Positions 55,196 to 64,000 of a stretch of 64,000 nucleotides of DNA are shown piece by piece. Position 1 is the first letter of the stretch. Each line of letters starts with the position of its first letter. The notes under the pieces were generated by a model that saw only the letters and a program-made list of their open reading frames with translations, ran no database searches and was not told the DNA's origin. The stretch comes from Kutzneria viridogrisea (GTDB lineage Bacteria > Actinomycetota > Actinomycetes > Mycobacteriales > Pseudonocardiaceae). The stretch is taken from NCBI GenBank assembly GCA_014138725.1, contig JACJID010000002.1:634001-698000 (forward strand), written 5' to 3'. Made by a program: the position numbers and the translations under genes.

Positions 55196-55467
55196 CAGTA
55201 GCGTTCCTCGTCCCGCAGCCCGCTGACCAACTCGCCCGCCTCGTGATCGGCGCGTACCGGCCCCCGCGGCCTCGGCATCGGCCCACCGACGGTCGGCAAC
55301 CGGAGCTTGCCCGAAGCGATGCGGTCCGCCAGTGGCTGCGGCGTGGGCGGCACGATGCGGGCGACCACGACGCCCCGCTCCGTGATCTCGACTTCCTCGC
55401 CGCGCTTCACCCTCGCCAGCACACCCGCGGTGTCCTGGTTGAGCTGGCGGACGGGGACTTCGCTCAT
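55195..55467 (-). CDS. Phd/YefM-type antitoxin of the VapBC-like pair
   Basis: The 90-aa protein starts at ATG 55467. Its N-terminus is a typical Phd/YefM fold (VPVRQLNQDTAGVLARVKRGEEVEITERGVVVARIVP), with a C-terminal Pro/Arg-rich region likely to bind the toxin. It should neutralise the overlapping PIN toxin and repress its own promoter, where a palindrome lies 10-28 bp upstream. Confidence 0.9.
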   Translation of the reverse strand: MSEVPVRQLNQDTAGVLARVKRGEEVEITERGVVVARIVPPTPQPLADRIASGKLRLPTVGGPMPRPRGPVRADHEAGELVSGLRDEERY

Positions 55468-55476
55468 GGGAACACG

Positions 55477-55495
55477 GTACTACAAGTTGTACTAC
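55477..55495 (-). promoter_or_regulatory. Operator/promoter of the toxin-antitoxin pair
   Basis: On the minus strand GTAGTACAACTTGTAGTAC combines an inverted repeat (TACAA/TTGTA) and a direct repeat (GTAGTAC twice) in an AT-rich patch just before the antitoxin start. This fits autoregulation by the antitoxin dimer. It also touches the 3' end of the upstream gene. Confidence 0.6.
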
Positions 55496-55496
55496 A

Positions 55497-56174
55497 TCAG
55501 CCCACCACTGACAGGCGGCACACCGGGCGGGTGGTCAGCCTGCCGTGGTAGCTGCCGGGCACGACCAGGTTGGGCTGGCCGTCGATCTCGGCGACCACGT
55601 CCTCGCCGACCTCCACGGCCACGGCGCGCGCGGCGGGGCGGGTGGTGGTGACACCGGCGAACACGGCGGTGACGACCATGCCCTCGGCGGTGGGCCGCAG
55701 CACGAGCTCCTCGGCGTCGCGGGCCCGCCCGCCGCCGTCGGTCCAGGCGACGCGGCCCAGCAGGCGCAGTTCGCGCACGACCACGTCCTGGCGGCCGTTG
55801 TCGCGGGTGATCAGCACGGCGGGCTGGTGGGTGCGGATCAGCCGGCCGCTGTCCTCACCGATCTCGCCGGGCACGACCACCGGCACGTTCCACATCGCGC
55901 CGCAGCGCTCGGCGGCGGCGGTCAGCGCGCGGTTGGTGGCCACGACCAGGTCGGCTTGCGGGGTGGCGGAGAGCTCACCGAGACCGGGGATGGGGGTCAG
56001 GTCGACGAGGTGGCCCCCGCGCTCGCGCACGACCTCGAGCAGGGCGTCCTTGGTGGCACGGCTGGACTTGTCGAAGCCGCGCAGCACGGCGACGGTCCGG
56101 AAGTCGGGGAGCCGGCGGATGGCTTCCACCAGTGCGCGCTGGTCACGGCGCAGTGCGGGAGCGGGATGGGACAT
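55497..56174 (-). CDS. Hypothetical protein (225 aa)
   Basis: From ATG 56174 the product reads MSHPAPALRRDQRALVEAIRRLPDFRTVAVLRGFDKSSRATKDALLEVVRERGGHLVDLTP (in short segments). There is no signal peptide or membrane helix. It has alternating strand/helix patterns (VAVLRGF, DLVVATNRALTAAAERCG, VPVVVPGEIGEDSG, PAVLITRDNG), so an alpha/beta fold is likely; the C-terminal strands (ARAVAVEVGEDVVAEIDGQPNLVVPGS) recall the beta domain of NAD/lipid kinases, but key motifs are not recognised. A GTG at 56189 could also start it. Family unknown. Confidence 0.62.
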   Translation of the reverse strand: MSHPAPALRRDQRALVEAIRRLPDFRTVAVLRGFDKSSRATKDALLEVVRERGGHLVDLTPIPGLGELSATPQADLVVATNRALTAAAERCGAMWNVPVVVPGEIGEDSGRLIRTHQPAVLITRDNGRQDVVVRELRLLGRVAWTDGGGRARDAEELVLRPTAEGMVVTAVFAGVTTTRPAARAVAVEVGEDVVAEIDGQPNLVVPGSYHGRLTTRPVCRLSVVG

Positions 56175-56338
56175 CAGGGTGCTTGCCACTCACCGTTCTT
56201 ACCCTGCCCCACACCCCGAAAAACCCGATCTTGGCGTGCGCTTGCTCACCTCGGCCGACACCAACGGGTGACAGTGGTCCGTTCCGGCCCCGCGACGGGC
56301 TCTGAACTGGCGGAGTTGTCCAACGGAGGGAGTACCCG

Positions 56339-56698
56339 ATGTCGACCAGGATCCTGCTCGGACTCACCGCGGCCGTCCTGCTGGCCGCCGCGGCACCCGC
56401 GGCCGCGGCCACCGCCGAGGACGCCAAGTGTGACGCGGGCGAGTTCTGCGCGTGGAGCGGACCGAACTACACCGGCAAGTCGGTGCGGCTGAACCTGGAG
56501 ACCGCCAACCCCAACGAGTGCGTGCCGCTGCCCGAGAAACTGGTCGCCAGATCGCTGGTGAACAGGCTGACCCGTGATGTGTCCGTCTACCAAGGAGCGA
56601 AGTGTTCGACCGAAGCGGAGTTCACCACCTATCCCAAGGGCGGTACCTACGTGCCCGACGCGCCGTTCGTGGTGCGGGCCATCCAGATCTGGGACTGA
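56339..56698 (+). CDS. Secreted peptidase inhibitor I36-like protein
   Basis: ATG 56339 (GGAGGG upstream) gives 119 aa with a signal peptide ending at AAAAPAAAA. The mature part has the I36/beta-gamma-crystallin-like pattern of secreted actinomycete inhibitors (CDAGEFCAWSGPNYTGKSVRLNL), with three cysteines. Members inhibit metalloproteases or are simply secreted structural proteins. It precedes a flavoprotein gene on the same strand with 13-bp spacing. Confidence 0.85.
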   Translation: MSTRILLGLTAAVLLAAAAPAAAATAEDAKCDAGEFCAWSGPNYTGKSVRLNLETANPNECVPLPEKLVARSLVNRLTRDVSVYQGAKCSTEAEFTTYPKGGTYVPDAPFVVRAIQIWD

Positions 56699-56711
56699 CT
56701 AGCCTGACCCG

Positions 56712-57659
56712 GTGACCGTGACCGTGATCGGCGCCGGCGTCGCCGGACTGGCCTGCGCCAGGGCCCTGGTCGACGCCGGCGTCGCGGTCACCGTGCTGGA
56801 GCGGGACACCGTGGTGGGCGGCCGGCTGGCCACCGAGTCCCACGAGGGCCGTCCCACCGATGTCGGCGCGGCCTACTTCACCGTCAGCGACCCGGGTTTC
56901 GAGGCTGTCGTGACGCGGTGGCGGGACAAGGGGCTGGCCAGGCCGTGGACCGACACGCTGACGGCGATCGACCGGCACGACCACGTGGCCGCGCCGGGAC
57001 CGATGCGCTGGGCGGCGCCGCGCGGGCTCAGGTCGCTGGCAGCGGACCTGGCCGCCGGGTTGCCGGTCGCACTCGGCCGGGCGGTCCGCTCAGTCGGCCC
57101 CGGCCCCGTAGTGGACGGATCGCGCGCGGACCACGTCGTGCTGGCCATGCCCGGCCCCGAGGCGTTGCCGCTGCTGGCCGAGGACCTGTCGGCCGCCCGC
57201 GCCGCCGCGGCCGCACAGCGCTGGCAGTCCTCGATCGCCGTGACGCTGCGGTACGCGGAGCGGACCTGGCGGTTGCGGGGCGCGTTCGTCAACGGGCACG
57301 GGCAGTTGCGGATGATCTGCGACGATGGCTCGCGTCGCGGCGATGACGCCCCCGTGCTGGTGGCTCACACCACAGCCGAGTACACCGCCGAACACCTGGA
57401 CAACCCCGAGCGCGCCGCTGAGGACGTGGTGCAGGCGCTCAGCTACGTCATCGGCCTCAGGCAGCAGCCACTGTCCCGGCACGTGCGGCTGTGGCGGTAC
57501 GCCCAGCCCGAGCCGGTCACCGAGGCCCCGTTCCACCTGGACGAGCAGGGCATCGGCCTGTGCGGGGACGCCTGGGGCGCCACGCCCCGCGTGCAGACCG
57601 CCTGGCTGTCGGGCACCGCGCTGGGCCAGGAGATCGCCCGGCGGCTGCTCCCCGGTTAG
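56712..57659 (+). CDS. FAD-dependent amine oxidoreductase, renalase-like
   Basis: The 315-aa flavoprotein has VTVIGAGVAGLACARALVDAGVAVTVLERDTVVGGRLATES, a Rossmann FAD motif, and the C-terminal GLCGDAWGATPRVQTAWLSGTALGQEIARRL that closes the family. Members oxidise an unknown nicotinamide- or amine-type substrate. TAGCCT (56700-56705) ends 6 nt before the GTG, so the mRNA may be leaderless. Confidence 0.88.
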   Translation: MTVTVIGAGVAGLACARALVDAGVAVTVLERDTVVGGRLATESHEGRPTDVGAAYFTVSDPGFEAVVTRWRDKGLARPWTDTLTAIDRHDHVAAPGPMRWAAPRGLRSLAADLAAGLPVALGRAVRSVGPGPVVDGSRADHVVLAMPGPEALPLLAEDLSAARAAAAAQRWQSSIAVTLRYAERTWRLRGAFVNGHGQLRMICDDGSRRGDDAPVLVAHTTAEYTAEHLDNPERAAEDVVQALSYVIGLRQQPLSRHVRLWRYAQPEPVTEAPFHLDEQGIGLCGDAWGATPRVQTAWLSGTALGQEIARRLLPG

Positions 57660-57730
57660 GGGCTGTTGCGCTCCCGCCGATCGGCCTAGGGTCGAGGTGA
57701 TCTTGTTCGGTGTAGCGGGAAGGGTGCGTC

Positions 57731-58123
57731 ATGGCGACGTGGAAAGACCTGGTGGCCTTCATCAGGACCGAGTACCGGGTCGTGGAGGAGACGCGCGACG
57801 AGATCAACATCTACGTGGAGTTCGAGGATGAGCGCAGTCAGCTGATCTGGCTCAGCCGTGAGGTGCTCGACGGCCGCGAGGAGTGGGTGCAGATCGCCTC
57901 CCCGTTCGCGATGGCCGGGCAGGTCAACCTGAACGCGGTGCTCAAGGAGATCGGCGAGACCACGGTGGTGGGCGGGGCGGCGATCATGGGTGAGCACGTG
58001 GTGCTGCGGCACTCGCTGCCGCTGTCGAACCTGGACATCAACGAGTTCGTGGACCCGCTGGCGCTGCTGGCGGGCACGGTGGACTCGTTGGAGGAGACCT
58101 TCTCCGGTGGCGACGCCTTCTAG
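57731..58123 (+). CDS. YbjN-domain-like small protein (130 aa)
   Basis: The protein MATWKDLVAFIRTEYRVVEETRDEINIYVEFEDERSQLIWLSREVLDGREEWVQIASPF... has the short alpha/beta pattern of the YbjN/type III chaperone-like fold seen in many actinobacteria. A TAGGGT box lies about 40 bp upstream. Function unknown. Its end overlaps the next gene by 17 bp. Confidence 0.72.
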   Translation: MATWKDLVAFIRTEYRVVEETRDEINIYVEFEDERSQLIWLSREVLDGREEWVQIASPFAMAGQVNLNAVLKEIGETTVVGGAAIMGEHVVLRHSLPLSNLDINEFVDPLALLAGTVDSLEETFSGGDAF

Positions 58124-58475
58124 ACGGGCCGGGGCGGCCGTGGCGCTGGTGCTCGCGGCCGCCGGGTGCGCGGGCGGCACGGAACCGGCCGCTCCCACCA
58201 CCACGACGACCACCGCGGTCGACGCGGTGACGGCGTGCACCAACCAGTTGGCGTACTGGGCGCGGGAGGCGCTGCGCAACGCCCGGGACACCGGCCTGGA
58301 CTACCAGGAGATGGGCCTGTCCGGGGACCAGTACGACGCGCTGCTGGCGTTGCTGGGCAAGGCCCGCGAACTGGGCGCGCAGGCCACCCCGAACTGGATC
58401 GCCGAGCAGGCCAGGGCGGCGTGCACCCGGCTCGCCGCGGCGCCGAGCACCTCGCACGCACCGGGTTGGCCGTGA
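58107..58475 (+). CDS. Small predicted lipoprotein
   Basis: GTG 58107 gives 122 aa with a lipoprotein signal (RAGAAVALVLAAAGCAGG; the Cys is the likely anchor). A Thr-rich linker and a helical domain follow (VTACTNQLAYWAREALRNARDTGLDYQEMGLSGDQYDALLALLGKARELGAQ in segments). Two further cysteines may form a disulfide. Function unknown. It starts inside the end of the upstream gene, so translation is coupled. Confidence 0.75.
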   Translation: MATPSRRAGAAVALVLAAAGCAGGTEPAAPTTTTTTAVDAVTACTNQLAYWAREALRNARDTGLDYQEMGLSGDQYDALLALLGKARELGAQATPNWIAEQARAACTRLAAAPSTSHAPGWP

Positions 58476-58482
58476 ACGCCCG

Positions 58483-59226
58483 CTAGCCCCGCACCACCGG
58501 CACGCGGTCGAGGTCGAAACCGAAGTGCTCGCGGTAGGCGGCGAGCACCGCGGTGTCCCCGTGCAGTTCCTGTTCGGTGCGCTGCCCCTCGACGGTGTGG
58601 ATCAGACGGGTGCCGCTGAGCGTGACGCGGCCGTCAGCGGTGAGCCGGGAACAGGTCAGCGACTTGGTGAACCCGGAGTCGGGCGAGTTCTGCTGCCACC
58701 AGCACATCGCGGCGAACTCGGTCAGTTCGCGGGGCCGTGTCTCCAACCGGTACTGCGGCACACCGTTCTGGAGCACGTCGATGTCACCGTGCTCGGCCTC
58801 GGCGAGCTGGAACATCCCGCTGGGATCCTGTTGCTCAGCAAAGGAATCCAGGCGCAACGGGTAGCGGCTGAACCGCCCGAAACCCACGTCGAGCAGCAGG
58901 TCGCCGACAGCGAGCGCGAGGTGGTCCAGGGGCGGGCCGAGCCGGTCCTGGCCGTACACCCGCGCGGCGAGCAGCCGCACGGGGTGCCCGAGCGCGGTCA
59001 GCAGGGCGGCGAACAACCCGTTGAGCTCGTAGCAGAAGCCGCCACGACGCCGGGTGATCATCTTGTCCACCAGTGCGTCCAGGTCCAGGCTGATCGGCTC
59101 ACCGAGGTGGATGGCCAGGTTCTCGAACGGAATGGCGAGCAGGTGCCGCTCCTGGAGCACCGGCAGCGGATCTCCCGCCTCGGCGCCGATCCTGGCCAGA
59201 TACTTGTCCACAGTGGACTGGTCCAT
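58483..59226 (-). CDS. Arylamine N-acetyltransferase (NAT)
   Basis: The 247-aa protein has the NAT triad: Cys in RRRGGFCYELNGLFAALL, His in GPPLDHLALAV and Asp in DVGFGRFSRYPLRL. N-terminal IPFENLAIHLGEPISLDLDALVDKMI is typical. It transfers acetyl groups from acetyl-CoA to arylamines, hydrazines or, in actinomycete antibiotic pathways, amide bonds in ansamycins. ATG 59226 overlaps the end of the sensor kinase gene on the same strand, which suggests co-transcription with the two-component system. Confidence 0.95.
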   Translation of the reverse strand: MDQSTVDKYLARIGAEAGDPLPVLQERHLLAIPFENLAIHLGEPISLDLDALVDKMITRRRGGFCYELNGLFAALLTALGHPVRLLAARVYGQDRLGPPLDHLALAVGDLLLDVGFGRFSRYPLRLDSFAEQQDPSGMFQLAEAEHGDIDVLQNGVPQYRLETRPRELTEFAAMCWWQQNSPDSGFTKSLTCSRLTADGRVTLSGTRLIHTVEGQRTEQELHGDTAVLAAYREHFGFDLDRVPVVRG

Positions 59227-59227
59227 G

Positions 59228-60355
59228 TCATCCCCCCGGTTTGCTCGGCAGGCGCACGGTGACGGCCAGCCCGCCACCGGGCACCGGCTCGGCGTGCACC
59301 ACCCCACCGTGCGCGCCCACGGCGGCCCGCACGATGGACAACCCGAGCCCGGTCCCGGTCCGCGCGGTGCGGTCCACCCCGCCGCGCCGGAAGGGCTCGA
59401 ACAGCTCGTTGACCCGCTCGCTGTCGACCTGCTGCCCGCTGGAGCTCACCCGCAGCACCGTCCACTGTGGACCGCTCTCGGTCTGCACCTCGATCCAGCC
59501 GCCCTCAACGTTGTGCCGGGCGGCGTTCTCCAGCAGGTTGCCCGCGACCCGCTCCAGCAGGGCGGGATCGCCCACGGCCGAGGCGGGCACGGTGCGGAAG
59601 GTGGCCTGCACACCCCGGGCCTCGGCCTCCAGCCGGGCGGAGCGCCAGGCGCTGGCGACCACGGCGGACAGGTCGACCGGTTCGTGCACGACCAGGCCGA
59701 TGCCGTCGGTGCGGGCCAGCAGCAGCAAGGACTCCACCAGCTGCTCGGCGCGCAGCGCGGCGGTGCGCACGACCTGGGCCATGCGCCGGAGCTCCTCGGC
59801 GTCGGCGTCCTGGTCGGAGAGCGTGACGTCCAGTTCGGTGCGGATCACGGCCAGCGGGGTGCGCAGCTCGTGACTGGCGTTGGCCACGAACCGGCGCTGC
59901 GAGTCGAAGGCGGCTTGCAGGCGGTCGAGCATGGCGTCGAAGGTGTCGGCCAGCTCGGACACCTCGTCGCGCGGGCCGTCCAGGTTGATGCGCTCGCCCA
60001 GGGACTCGGCGGACAGCCTGCGGGCGGTGCCGGTGACCTCGTGCAGCGGGCGCAGCACCCGCCCGGTGAAGGTCCACGCGAGCACGGCCGCCGCCAGCAG
60101 CAGGAACACGAACGCCACCAGTCCGGTGCCGAGCACCTGCGCCCTGGCGTGGTCCTGGAGCACCTCACCGAGCTGGGCCGCCTCCACGGCGGCCCCGTCC
60201 ACGATGACCTGACTGCCCGGTGGCAGCTGGGGCACGGCACCCCGCACGGCCGCGCCCACCAGCAGCCAGCCCAGCCAGAGCAGCACCGCGCTGACCGCGG
60301 CGACGATGCCGACCGCGATCAGGGTGATGCGCAGCCGCAGGCCGGGACCACGCAT
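59228..60355 (-). CDS. Sensor histidine kinase
   Basis: The 375-aa protein has two membrane helices (LRITLIAVGIVAAVSAVLLWLGWLLV; VLGTGLVAFVFLLLAAAVLAWTF), a HAMP linker, the H-box ASHELRTPLAVIRTELDVTL and the kinase boxes LLENAARH (N), VDRTARTGTGLGLSIV (G). The small periplasmic domain of about 70 residues gives little hint of the signal. The partner response regulator lies directly upstream on the same strand. Confidence 0.92.
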   Translation of the reverse strand: MRGPGLRLRITLIAVGIVAAVSAVLLWLGWLLVGAAVRGAVPQLPPGSQVIVDGAAVEAAQLGEVLQDHARAQVLGTGLVAFVFLLLAAAVLAWTFTGRVLRPLHEVTGTARRLSAESLGERINLDGPRDEVSELADTFDAMLDRLQAAFDSQRRFVANASHELRTPLAVIRTELDVTLSDQDADAEELRRMAQVVRTAALRAEQLVESLLLLARTDGIGLVVHEPVDLSAVVASAWRSARLEAEARGVQATFRTVPASAVGDPALLERVAGNLLENAARHNVEGGWIEVQTESGPQWTVLRVSSSGQQVDSERVNELFEPFRRGGVDRTARTGTGLGLSIVRAAVGAHGGVVHAEPVPGGGLAVTVRLPSKPGG

Positions 60356-60435
60356 CACTGCCGCGACTCGCTGGCGCTCGCCGCAGCGCTTCGCGCAGGC
60401 ACTGTGCTTGATGATTCGCTCGCAAGCTCGCTCAT

Positions 60436-61128
60436 CTAGGCGCGGTCCTGCGCGGTGACGGCCTTGCCAGCGGCGGGCACCCGGTAGCCGGAGCCGACCA
60501 CGGTCTCGATGATGCCGGGCTCGCCGAGCTTCTTGCGCAGGGTCATCACGGTCACCCGCACGGTGGTGGTGAACGGGTCGGCGTTCTCGTCCCAGACCCG
60601 CTCCAGCAGTTCCTCGCTGCTGACCACGGTGCCGCCGGCGGCCATCAGGACCTCCAGCACGCCGAACTCCTTGCGGGTCAGGTCGACGAGCTGACCGGCT
60701 CTGGTGACGGTGCGCTTGGCCGGGTCCAGCTGCACGTCGGCGGCGATCAGCACCGGCGGGGTGGCCGGGGTCGCACGCCGGGCCAGTGCCCGCACCCTGG
60801 CCACCAGCTCGGCGAAGGCGAAGGGCTTGGCAAGGTAGTCGTCGGCGCCCAGGGACAGTCCCGCCACCCGGTCCTCGACGGTGGTGCTGGCGGTGAGCAT
60901 GATCACACGGGTGAGCGCGCCGGAGCGCACTATCTCCCGGCACAACTCGTCCCCGGACATCCTGGGCAGGTCACGGTCCAGCACCACCACGTCGTACCGC
61001 GTGACGGCGACCTTCTCGTGGCCCGACTCGCCGTCGAAGGCGACGTCCACTGCCATACCCTCACGCCGCAGGCCACGGGCGATCGCCTCGGCCAACGGCT
61101 GTTCGTCCTCGACTACCAGGATCCGCAC
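60436..61128 (-). CDS. OmpR-family response regulator
   Basis: The 230-aa protein has the receiver domain (ILVVEDEQPLAEAIARGLRREG; phospho-Asp in YDVVVLDRDLPRMSGDE; MLTAST; GADDYLAKPF) and the winged helix (LVDLTRKEFGVLEVLMAAGGTVVSSEELLERVWDENADPFTTTVRVTVMTLRKKLG in segments). GTG 61128 is the start. It should be phosphorylated by the adjacent sensor kinase. Target genes are not evident, though NAT follows in the same direction. Confidence 0.93.
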   Translation of the reverse strand: MRILVVEDEQPLAEAIARGLRREGMAVDVAFDGESGHEKVAVTRYDVVVLDRDLPRMSGDELCREIVRSGALTRVIMLTASTTVEDRVAGLSLGADDYLAKPFAFAELVARVRALARRATPATPPVLIAADVQLDPAKRTVTRAGQLVDLTRKEFGVLEVLMAAGGTVVSSEELLERVWDENADPFTTTVRVTVMTLRKKLGEPGIIETVVGSGYRVPAAGKAVTAQDRA

Positions 61129-61185
61129 CCCTCCACGGTGCCACAGCCCGGGGACCGGACGCCGCAGGAGGGGTGCGCGGCGGGC

Positions 61186-63114
61186 TCAGGCCCCCTTGTG
61201 CTCGTCGACCTGCTCGGTCACGGCAGTGGGCTGGCCCACGCGGCCCGCGACCCACTCGGTGACCCGCCTGGCCACGTCCTGGGCGGTCAGTCCGAGCGCG
61301 GCCAGCACCTCGGAGCGCGAGCCGTGCTCCAGGAAGCGCTGGGGCACACCGAGGTCGCGCAGCGGCACGTCCACCCCGGCGTCGCGCAGCGCGGCCGCCA
61401 GCGACCAGCCGAAGCCGCCGTGCCTGCCCGAGTCCTCCACGGTGACCACCAGCCGGTGCTCGGCGGCCATCTCGACCAGCTCGGCGGGCACCGGCATGAC
61501 CCACCTCGGGTCCACCACGGTGACCCCGATGCCCTGGTCGGCGAGCCTGCTCGCGGCGGCGACACCCAGCTCGCCGAACGCGCCGACCGCGATCAGCAGC
61601 ACATCGCCCTCGGCGCCCGCACCGGGCTCGGCCAGCACGTCCACCGAGCCGACGCGGCGCAGCGCGGACACCTCCTCGACCACCGCGCCCTTGGAGAAGC
61701 GCAGCACCGAGGGCCCGTCGTCCACGGCGAGCGCCTCGCGGAACTCCTCCCGCAGGGTGCGGGCGTCCCGCGGTGCGGCCACCCGGATGCCGGGGACCAG
61801 CCCGAGGATGGACAGGTCCCACATGCCGTTGTGGCTGGGGCCGTCGGAGCCGGTGATGCCCGCGCGGTCCAGCACGAGGGTGACCGGCTGCTTGTGCAGG
61901 GCCACGTCCATCAGCAGCTGGTCGAAGGCCCGGTTGAGGAAGGTGGAGTAGAGCGCCACCACCGGGTGCAGACCGGCCATGGCCATGCCCGCCGCGGAGG
62001 TCAGCGCGTGCTGCTCGGCGATGCCCACGTCGAAGCAGCGGTCCGGGAAGGACCGCGCGAACTTGTCCAGGCCGGTGGGCGCGAGCATGGCGGCGGTGAT
62101 CGCCACCACGTCCTCGCGCTCGGTGCCCGCGCGAACCAGTTCCTCGGCGAACACCGAGGTCCAGGACGTCGACTTGGGGCCGAGCGGCTTGCCGGTGACC
62201 GGGTCCATGGCACCGCACTGGTGCATCTGGTCGGCCTCGTCGTTCTCGGCGGGCGGGTAGCCGTTGCCCTTGCGGGTGACCGCGTGCACGATCACCGGCC
62301 CGTTGAACGCCTTGGCCTTGCGCAGCGCCGCCTCGAGCGCGCCGAGGTCGTGGCCGTCCACCGGCCCCAGGTACTTCAGGCCCAGGTCCTCGAACATCGC
62401 CTGCGGGGCCAGCGCGTCCTTGATGCCGCGCTTGGCCGCGTGCAGTGCGGCGTAGACCGCGTTGCCCACCATCGGCGTGCGTTGCAGGGTGCGCTTGCCG
62501 CTCTCCAGCACGCGCTCGTAGCCGGGTTGCAGGCGCAGCGAGGCGAGGTGGTCGGCGAACCCGCCGATGGTCGGCGAGTAGGACCGGCCGTTGTCGTTGA
62601 CCACGATCACCACCGGCCTGGTGCGGTCGGCGGCGATGTTGTTCAGCGCCTCCCAGCACATGCCCCCGGTGAGCGCCCCGTCCCCGACCACGGCCACCAC
62701 GTGCCGCCGGGACCCGGCCAGCTTGAACGCCTTGGCCATGCCGTCGGCGTAGGACAGTGCGGTGGAGGCGTGGCTGTTCTCGACGAAGTCGTGCTCGCTC
62801 TCCGCGCGGCTCGGGTAGCCCGAGACGCCGCCGGTCTGCTTGAGCAGGTCGAACCCGTCCCGGCGGCCGGTGAGGATCTTGTGCACGTAGCACTGGTGGC
62901 CCACGTCGAACAGCAGGGCGTCGCTGGGTGAGTCGAACACCCTGTGCAGCGCCATGGTCAGCTCCACGACGCCCAGGTTGGGCCCGAGGTGGCCGCCGGT
63001 CTTGGACACCTTGTCCACCAGGAACGACCTGATCTCGGCCGCGAGCTGCTCCAGCTCGTTCTGCTCCATCCGCTTCACATCGGTGGGACCGTGCACGGAT
63101 TCCAGCAGCGTCAC
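61186..63114 (-). CDS. dxs: 1-deoxy-D-xylulose-5-phosphate synthase
   Basis: GTG 63114 (CGAGG upstream) gives 642 aa, matching the usual actinobacterial start [16 protein letters not shown]. Motifs: [48 protein letters not shown], the thiamine diphosphate motif [18 protein letters not shown] ... [24 protein letters not shown], and the transketolase central domain [20 protein letters not shown]. It makes DXP from pyruvate and glyceraldehyde-3-phosphate, the first step of the MEP isoprenoid pathway. The 5' region (63115-63387) shows no riboswitch or gene. Confidence 0.97.
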   Translation of the reverse strand: MTLLESVHGPTDVKRMEQNELEQLAAEIRSFLVDKVSKTGGHLGPNLGVVELTMALHRVFDSPSDALLFDVGHQCYVHKILTGRRDGFDLLKQTGGVSGYPSRAESEHDFVENSHASTALSYADGMAKAFKLAGSRRHVVAVVGDGALTGGMCWEALNNIAADRTRPVVIVVNDNGRSYSPTIGGFADHLASLRLQPGYERVLESGKRTLQRTPMVGNAVYAALHAAKRGIKDALAPQAMFEDLGLKYLGPVDGHDLGALEAALRKAKAFNGPVIVHAVTRKGNGYPPAENDEADQMHQCGAMDPVTGKPLGPKSTSWTSVFAEELVRAGTEREDVVAITAAMLAPTGLDKFARSFPDRCFDVGIAEQHALTSAAGMAMAGLHPVVALYSTFLNRAFDQLLMDVALHKQPVTLVLDRAGITGSDGPSHNGMWDLSILGLVPGIRVAAPRDARTLREEFREALAVDDGPSVLRFSKGAVVEEVSALRRVGSVDVLAEPGAGAEGDVLLIAVGAFGELGVAAASRLADQGIGVTVVDPRWVMPVPAELVEMAAEHRLVVTVEDSGRHGGFGWSLAAALRDAGVDVPLRDLGVPQRFLEHGSRSEVLAALGLTAQDVARRVTEWVAGRVGQPTAVTEQVDEHKGA

Positions 63115-63387
63115 CGCTTCACCTCGCCTGTTGGCACCTGGGGTCAATTCGGGGCCTCGTCCTGCGACCTCACCGCCTGTGAGCGGCGCCGTTCAGTCTA
63201 CGGAGCAAGGTCGCGCCCGGCTGGCGGGCAGTGGCCGAGAGTGCGGTTGCCCGATGTGCTCAACCGCCGTTCGAACGACACGGTCACCGCACGTCCGGCC
63301 CAAGACCCTGCACAGACAGACGTACGACTGCGGGCTGGAGTTGTCCTGCCACCGCAGGAGGTCACCCGCTTGAGTCATTTCTCACGC

Positions 63388-63957
63388 TCAACCGGTTGGC
63401 GGCACCTCCCTGCCCAGGAAGGCGGCGAGCCGGTCGGCCGCGGTGGCCCCGGGCGGCGCGGGCCGCTCCGCGGCGAACGGCCCGCCCTCGGGCCGACCGA
63501 CCTCGGCGAGCCGGGCCTGCCACATGGCCAGCGCGCGCTCGGCCAGCTCCGGGACCAGGTCGGTGGGCTGCCCGGTGGCCGCCGCCACGTCCCAGCCGTG
63601 CGCCAGCATCTCGTTGACCCGCATGTGCACGAGGAACTCGCCGGGGCGCGGGCCGATCGGGGTGGGGTAGCGCCCGGCCAGCGCGCCCGGGGCCGTGGCC
63701 GCGGCGCGGAAGGCCCCCACCGCGCGGCCGAACGCCTCGGCGGGCCGCTCGCCGAGGTGGTCGGCGGCGCGGTCGGGTCCGGGGCCCTCGGACACGATCG
63801 CCGCGAACACCAGGTGCCCGCTGACCAGGTGGTCGACCACCCGACGCACGTCCCAGCCCGCACAGGGCGAGGGCAGCGCGAACTGCTCGGGGCCGACCGC
63901 CGAGATCACCCGCTGGGTCTGCTCGGCGACGAGTTCGAACTCGTCAATCACGTCCAT
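63388..63957 (-). CDS. TIGR03086-type / mycothiol-dependent maleylpyruvate isomerase-like metal-binding protein
   Basis: The 189-aa protein has the DinB-like four-helix pattern of this family: VIDEFELVAEQTQRVISAVGPEQFALPSPCAGWDVRRVVDHLVSGH (first His pair) and VNEMLAHGWDVAAATGQP (third His). Actinobacterial members bind a metal and are thought to use mycothiol; the reaction is unknown for most. ATG 63957 is close to the window's right end, and the last 43 bases show no further gene. Confidence 0.88.
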   Translation of the reverse strand: MDVIDEFELVAEQTQRVISAVGPEQFALPSPCAGWDVRRVVDHLVSGHLVFAAIVSEGPGPDRAADHLGERPAEAFGRAVGAFRAAATAPGALAGRYPTPIGPRPGEFLVHMRVNEMLAHGWDVAAATGQPTDLVPELAERALAMWQARLAEVGRPEGGPFAAERPAPPGATAADRLAAFLGREVPPTG

Positions 63958-64000
63958 GCCCCCAGCCTGGCACCGGGGTCTGACAACTCGCGCGGCGTCA

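Noticed and set aside
63193-63378. 61-codon minus-strand frame upstream of dxs
   Set aside because: No ribosome binding site and third-position composition is mixed; it probably is leader or promoter DNA.
1-64000. tRNA, rRNA, transposase or insertion sequence
   Set aside because: None was recognised by eye on either strand; a covariance-model scan would be needed to exclude a tRNA.

Overview
The window reads as chromosomal DNA of a high-GC actinomycete. GTG and TTG starts are common, there are leaderless -10 elements (TAGNGT), LuxR/SARP/STAND regulators, a WhiB-like protein, HemQ-type haem synthesis, and dispersed palindromic repeats of a kind I associate with Pseudonocardiaceae. The family-level placement is inference. 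No rRNA, tRNA, transposase or CRISPR array was recognised.

Layout. 1-9.3 kb: a truncated S9 peptidase, a TerC-family membrane protein behind a manganese (yybP-ykoY type) riboswitch, a three-gene unit (small monooxygenase, hydrolase fused to an ABC ATPase, permease), an EamA transporter and a lipoprotein hydrolase that has lost its nucleophile. 9.3-19.6 kb: a tiny cysteine-rich ORF, small hypothetical genes, a CPBP protein, a MarR regulator, an LCAT-like secreted lipase, a divergent LuxR-SARP/STAND regulator pair with a large palindrome between them, then two secreted hydrolases (S53-like peptidase, beta-lactamase-fold enzyme).

19,738-29,469 is a 9.7 kb integrated element bounded by 55-bp direct repeats (53 of 55 identical). 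One repeat is the 3' end of a LigD-polymerase-type gene. The element carries a tyrosine recombinase beside the right repeat, a helix-turn-helix gene with four iteron-like repeats inside its coding sequence, a lower-GC DUF4041/T5orf172 gene, a long hairpin, a SLOG/DprA-like gene coupled to an XRE-TPR regulator, and a WhiB-like gene. I see no relaxase or FtsK-type translocase, so it looks like a small satellite-like or degenerate element.

29.4-36.3 kb: the LigD-pol gene, a TetR regulator divergent from an acyl-CoA dehydrogenase/MaoC pair, and a compact eight-gene gas vesicle cluster. 36.3-38.4 kb: a tightly overlapping operon of a TIGR04222-type membrane protein with a Gly/Ser/Cys tail, a possible 33-aa ORF, an MNIO (DUF692) enzyme and a small partner. 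This is the best candidate for an uncharacterised peptide- or protein-modification system. 38.7-46.8 kb: msrB, an asparaginase II family gene divergent from a GntR/FCD regulator, a 21-bp tandem repeat, a patatin-like lipase, and hemE-hemY-hemQ. 47-58.5 kb: M19 dipeptidase, LuxR response regulator, RNase D, the fadA-fadB beta-oxidation pair with two operator-like sites, DUF72, a VapBC-type toxin-antitoxin pair and several small genes. 58.5-64 kb: arylamine N-acetyltransferase, a two-component system, dxs and a TIGR03086-type protein.
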